A stretch of DNA of 34,977 nt from Clostridia bacterium (lineage in GTDB: Bacteria > Bacillota > Clostridia > Oscillospirales > CAG-272), in assembly GCA_017628755.1 (NCBI GenBank), contig JAGBYM010000062.1:1-34977 (forward strand). Direction: 5' to 3'. The notes under the pieces were generated by a model that had not been told where the DNA came from, ran no database searches, and saw only the letters and a program-made list of their open reading frames with translations. Positions 33,164 to 34,977 of the stretch are shown piece by piece (the stretch's first letter is position 1; each line of letters begins with the position of its first letter). Made by a program: the position numbers and the translations under genes.

Positions 33164-33853
33164 TTATTCATTTACGAAAATTGTATATTCTCCGCTTTTC
33201 AGTATGCGGATTAAATCTTCGTTGCTTCTGATCCGCTCGCTTGCGGCTATTCCCGCGCGACCCGCCGAAGCTATGCTGTGTCCGTCCGAGCCCGCAATGC
33301 AAGGAATCCCCTTTTCTTCAGCCAAAGCACGCGCACTTTCGTTCCATTCGGGCTCGTTGCCCGCGTTGTAGACCTCAATGCCGTCAAGAAGATCGAGGCA
33401 CTCAAGCGGATAGGGCTTTGAGATATACTCTCTTGCGCGGTACGGATGCGCCTGATAAACAAGACCTCCCGCAGAGTGAACGACCTCGGCATATTTTTCC
33501 GCCGGAGCCCTTTTAAGCTCGGGATGCGACTCTATAAGCTCGGGAGTGATTCCGTAAAGAAGGATCTCCCGCCCGCCTCCGACGTTCTCCTCAAGTCCGA
33601 ACAGCAAGTCAAAGTCACGTTCTTGCGCGTATTCAAGACCGTAAAGATAGTCCTGTCGGTATGCGTCAACGAACTCCTCCCACGGCAATGCTCTGTCGAT
33701 TCGGTTGTCGCCCGCGTAAAAATGGTTCGTGACCACCATTCCGCTGTAGCCTTTTTTGATCAATTCGTCTATGTGTTCGCGGATATCCGACCCGCCGCCG
33801 CTGCAAGGGCAGGTGTGGATATGCATTTCATATTTGTATATGCAGTCATTCAT
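33164..33853 (-). CDS. PHP-domain phosphoesterase, copy C
   Basis: 229 residues. Metal motifs: EMHIHTCPCSGGG, VTNHFY, FGLEENV, YQAHPYR and AGSDGHSIAS near the C-terminus. It is shorter than the other two PHP proteins of the window and differs from them. The ATG at 33853 is chosen because GTGAGG lies 9 nt upstream; the in-frame GTG at 33868 is part of that site. It is the first gene of a two-gene operon with the aldo/keto reductase, and has a consensus promoter. The family contains phosphatases and 5'-3' exonucleases of the YciV/TrpH type; the substrate here is unknown. Confidence 0.87.
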   Translation of the reverse strand: MNDCIYKYEMHIHTCPCSGGGSDIREHIDELIKKGYSGMVVTNHFYAGDNRIDRALPWEEFVDAYRQDYLYGLEYAQERDFDLLFGLEENVGGGREILLYGITPELIESHPELKRAPAEKYAEVVHSAGGLVYQAHPYRAREYISKPYPLECLDLLDGIEVYNAGNEPEWNESARALAEEKGIPCIAGSDGHSIASAGRAGIAASERIRSNEDLIRILKSGEYTIFVNE

Positions 33854-33879
33854 ATCGGTGTACCTCACTTTACAATATG

Positions 33880-33908
33880 ATTATATCACAATTTTCTCCA
33901 AGAGTCAA
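33880..33908 (-). promoter_or_regulatory. Sigma-A promoter for the PHP/aldo-keto reductase operon
   Basis: TTGACT (33903-33908), 17-bp spacer with extended -10 TGA, TATAAT (33880-33885) on the minus strand. Confidence 0.86.
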
Positions 33909-33934
33909 TGCTTTTCGACTTTACTTTTCTTTTA

Positions 33935-33969
33935 TAACAAAAGGAGTGACCGAGGTCACTCCTTTGTTA
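33935..33969 (-). terminator. Rho-independent terminator of the glycerol dehydrogenase gene
   Basis: GGAGTGAC / GTCACTCC stem with a 4-nt loop, extended by AACAAAA / TTTGTT with a one-base bulge, followed on the minus strand by TTTTGTTATAAAAG. Confidence 0.85.
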
Positions 33970-33984
33970 TTGCTGATCGAATTA

Positions 33985-34977
33985 TTAAATATTGAGGAAA
34001 TATCTGCCGTAAGCGTCCGCTGCCTTCATTGCCGCAACAACCTTCTCTGCGGTAACCTCGAAGGGCATGTTGTGGATCGTCTCACCGGCAACGGTAGCCG
34101 CCTTTGCGACTGCAAGAAGCTTCTCGTCGGTAACCTCGGTGACACCGAGCTCGCCAAGGGTAACGGGAAGTCCTACTTCAACGCAGAAGCTTACGATCTC
34201 GTCAAGCTCCTCGGTGGGAACGTTTTCAAGCATAAGCTGAGTGAGAACACCGAAGGCAACCTTCTCGCCGTGATACATATGATGGCACTCGGGAAGAACG
34301 GTAAGACCGTTGTGAATAGCGTGAGCAGCTGCAAGTCCTCCCGACTCAAAACCGATACCCGAAAGGAGGGTATTAGCCTCGATAACCTTCTCAACAGCCT
34401 CGGTGCAAGCGCCGGCTTCAAGAGCAAGCTTAGCCTTTACGCCCTCTTCGAGAAGAGTATTAAGGCAGAGCTCTGCGAGAGCCATAGCCGCACAGGTAAC
34501 CTTGCCGCCCGCGCAGGTGCCTGCATCCTTCGCCTTTGTTGCTCTTGCCTCGTAGTAGGTAGCGAGAGCATCACCGATACCAGCAACGGTAAGGCGAGCG
34601 GGAGAAGCGGCAATAATGGAGGTATCCATAAGAACCATATTGGGGTTAGCGGGGAGCCAGTGATACTCCTCGAAAACTCCCTCATCGGTGTAAACAACCG
34701 AAAGCGCGGAACAGGGCGCATCGGTGGACGCGATTGTGGGACAGATAATAACAGGGGTCTTGCACGCGTGTGCAACAGCCTTGGAGGTGTCAAGGATCTT
34801 ACCGCCGCCGATACCGATAACCATATCGCATTCGCCCGTCTTCATAACCTCGATAAGTCTGTTGATCTCGTTCCAGGAGCACTCGCCGTTGAAGTAGTCG
34901 TAAATTACGCCAACCTCGCTTCCGCCGAAGCTTGCTTCAAGGGTTGCACCGATTCTCTTGTAACCCGAAGCGGTGAT
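33985..34977 (-). CDS. gldA: Glycerol dehydrogenase, iron-containing ADH family (start cut by right window edge)
   Basis: 330 residues are present; the frame is open to the edge, so about 35 N-terminal residues are missing from a family norm near 365. GldA oxidises glycerol to dihydroxyacetone with NAD+. Seen are the nucleotide-binding [25 protein letters not shown], and the three metal ligands of the family: Asp in [12 protein letters not shown], His in AHAIHNGLT and His in [12 protein letters not shown]. In anaerobes it may run in reverse or act on other small alcohols. It has its own terminator and is not linked to the PHP/reductase operon, which starts behind a separate promoter. Confidence 0.94.
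   Translation of the reverse strand: MTASGYKRIGATLEASFGGSEVGVIYDYFNGECSWNEINRLIEVMKTGECDMVIGIGGGKILDTSKAVAHACKTPVIICPTIASTDAPCSALSVVYTDEGVFEEYHWLPANPNMVLMDTSIIAASPARLTVAGIGDALATYYEARATKAKDAGTCAGGKVTCAAMALAELCLNTLLEEGVKAKLALEAGACTEAVEKVIEANTLLSGIGFESGGLAAAHAIHNGLTVLPECHHMYHGEKVAFGVLTQLMLENVPTEELDEIVSFCVEVGLPVTLGELGVTEVTDEKLLAVAKAATVAGETIHNMPFEVTAEKVVAAMKAADAYGRYFLNI

Noticed and set aside
34846..34977. Glycerol dehydrogenase considered as truncated at the internal ATG at 34845
   Set aside because: The frame stays open to the window edge and reads as family-like sequence, so the missing start is due to the window boundary.

Overview
The window looks like a chromosomal segment of an uncultured, plant-fibre-degrading gut or rumen Clostridia bacterium (Oscillospirales/Christensenellales-like; the exact lineage cannot be read from this sequence). 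The reasons are Gram-positive style promoters (TTGACA-N17-TATAAT) and GGAGG ribosome sites, short U-tailed hairpin terminators, cohesin/dockerin and Cys-rich secreted proteins, a GH127 arabinofuranosidase, a pectate-lyase-like lipoprotein, and a Cys-type sulfatase that needs anaerobic maturation. Nearly every gene is on the minus strand, in short operons with 1-4 nt overlaps. No tRNA, rRNA, CRISPR array, transposase or prophage gene was seen.

Layout. 1-2686: two tandem paralogous secreted GLUG/beta-helix surface proteins, one cut by the left edge. 2891-7583: a five-gene operon (PsbP-like membrane protein, dGTPase-like HD enzyme, two NrnA-type DHH phosphoesterases, SurE) concerned with nucleotide turnover. 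7704-13529: a two-gene operon of large Cys-rich secreted proteins, one with cohesin-like and dockerin domains, the other with a cohesin-like domain and a C-terminal membrane anchor. 14015-14935: an OB-fold lipoprotein. 15165-16724: a sulfatase. 16870-17490: a small membrane protein with a PH-like tail. 17535-22767: an operon of GH127, a sugar isomerase-like TIM barrel, two esterases and a PHP phosphoesterase. 22804-22917: a cysteine desulfurase remnant that keeps its promoter. 23077-28579: an operon of LarA-type racemase, glycerate kinase and pectate-lyase-like lipoprotein. 28695-32045: PHP enzyme, AAA ATPase and DUF4435/TOPRIM protein, the best candidate for a defence system. 32141-33853: PHP enzyme and ferredoxin-type aldo/keto reductase. 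33985-34977: glycerol dehydrogenase, cut by the right edge.

How the parts fit. The GH127, esterase, pectate-lyase-like, sulfatase and cohesin/dockerin genes point to attack on arabinose- and uronate-decorated plant polysaccharide. The LarA/glycerate kinase pair and the aldo/keto reductase would handle resulting hydroxy acids and carbonyls. The most interesting locus is the ATPase + TOPRIM pair: it has the gene order and domain types of the anti-phage system PARIS (AriA/AriB), but its ATPase carries an N-terminal UvrD/PcrA-type Tudor-like domain reached only from a TTG start, and a PHP phosphoesterase gene lies 22 nt upstream. A second candidate novelty is a shared C-terminal Gly-Cys-Gly / membrane segment / KKRD tail on two unrelated surface proteins, which looks like an uncharacterised sorting signal.
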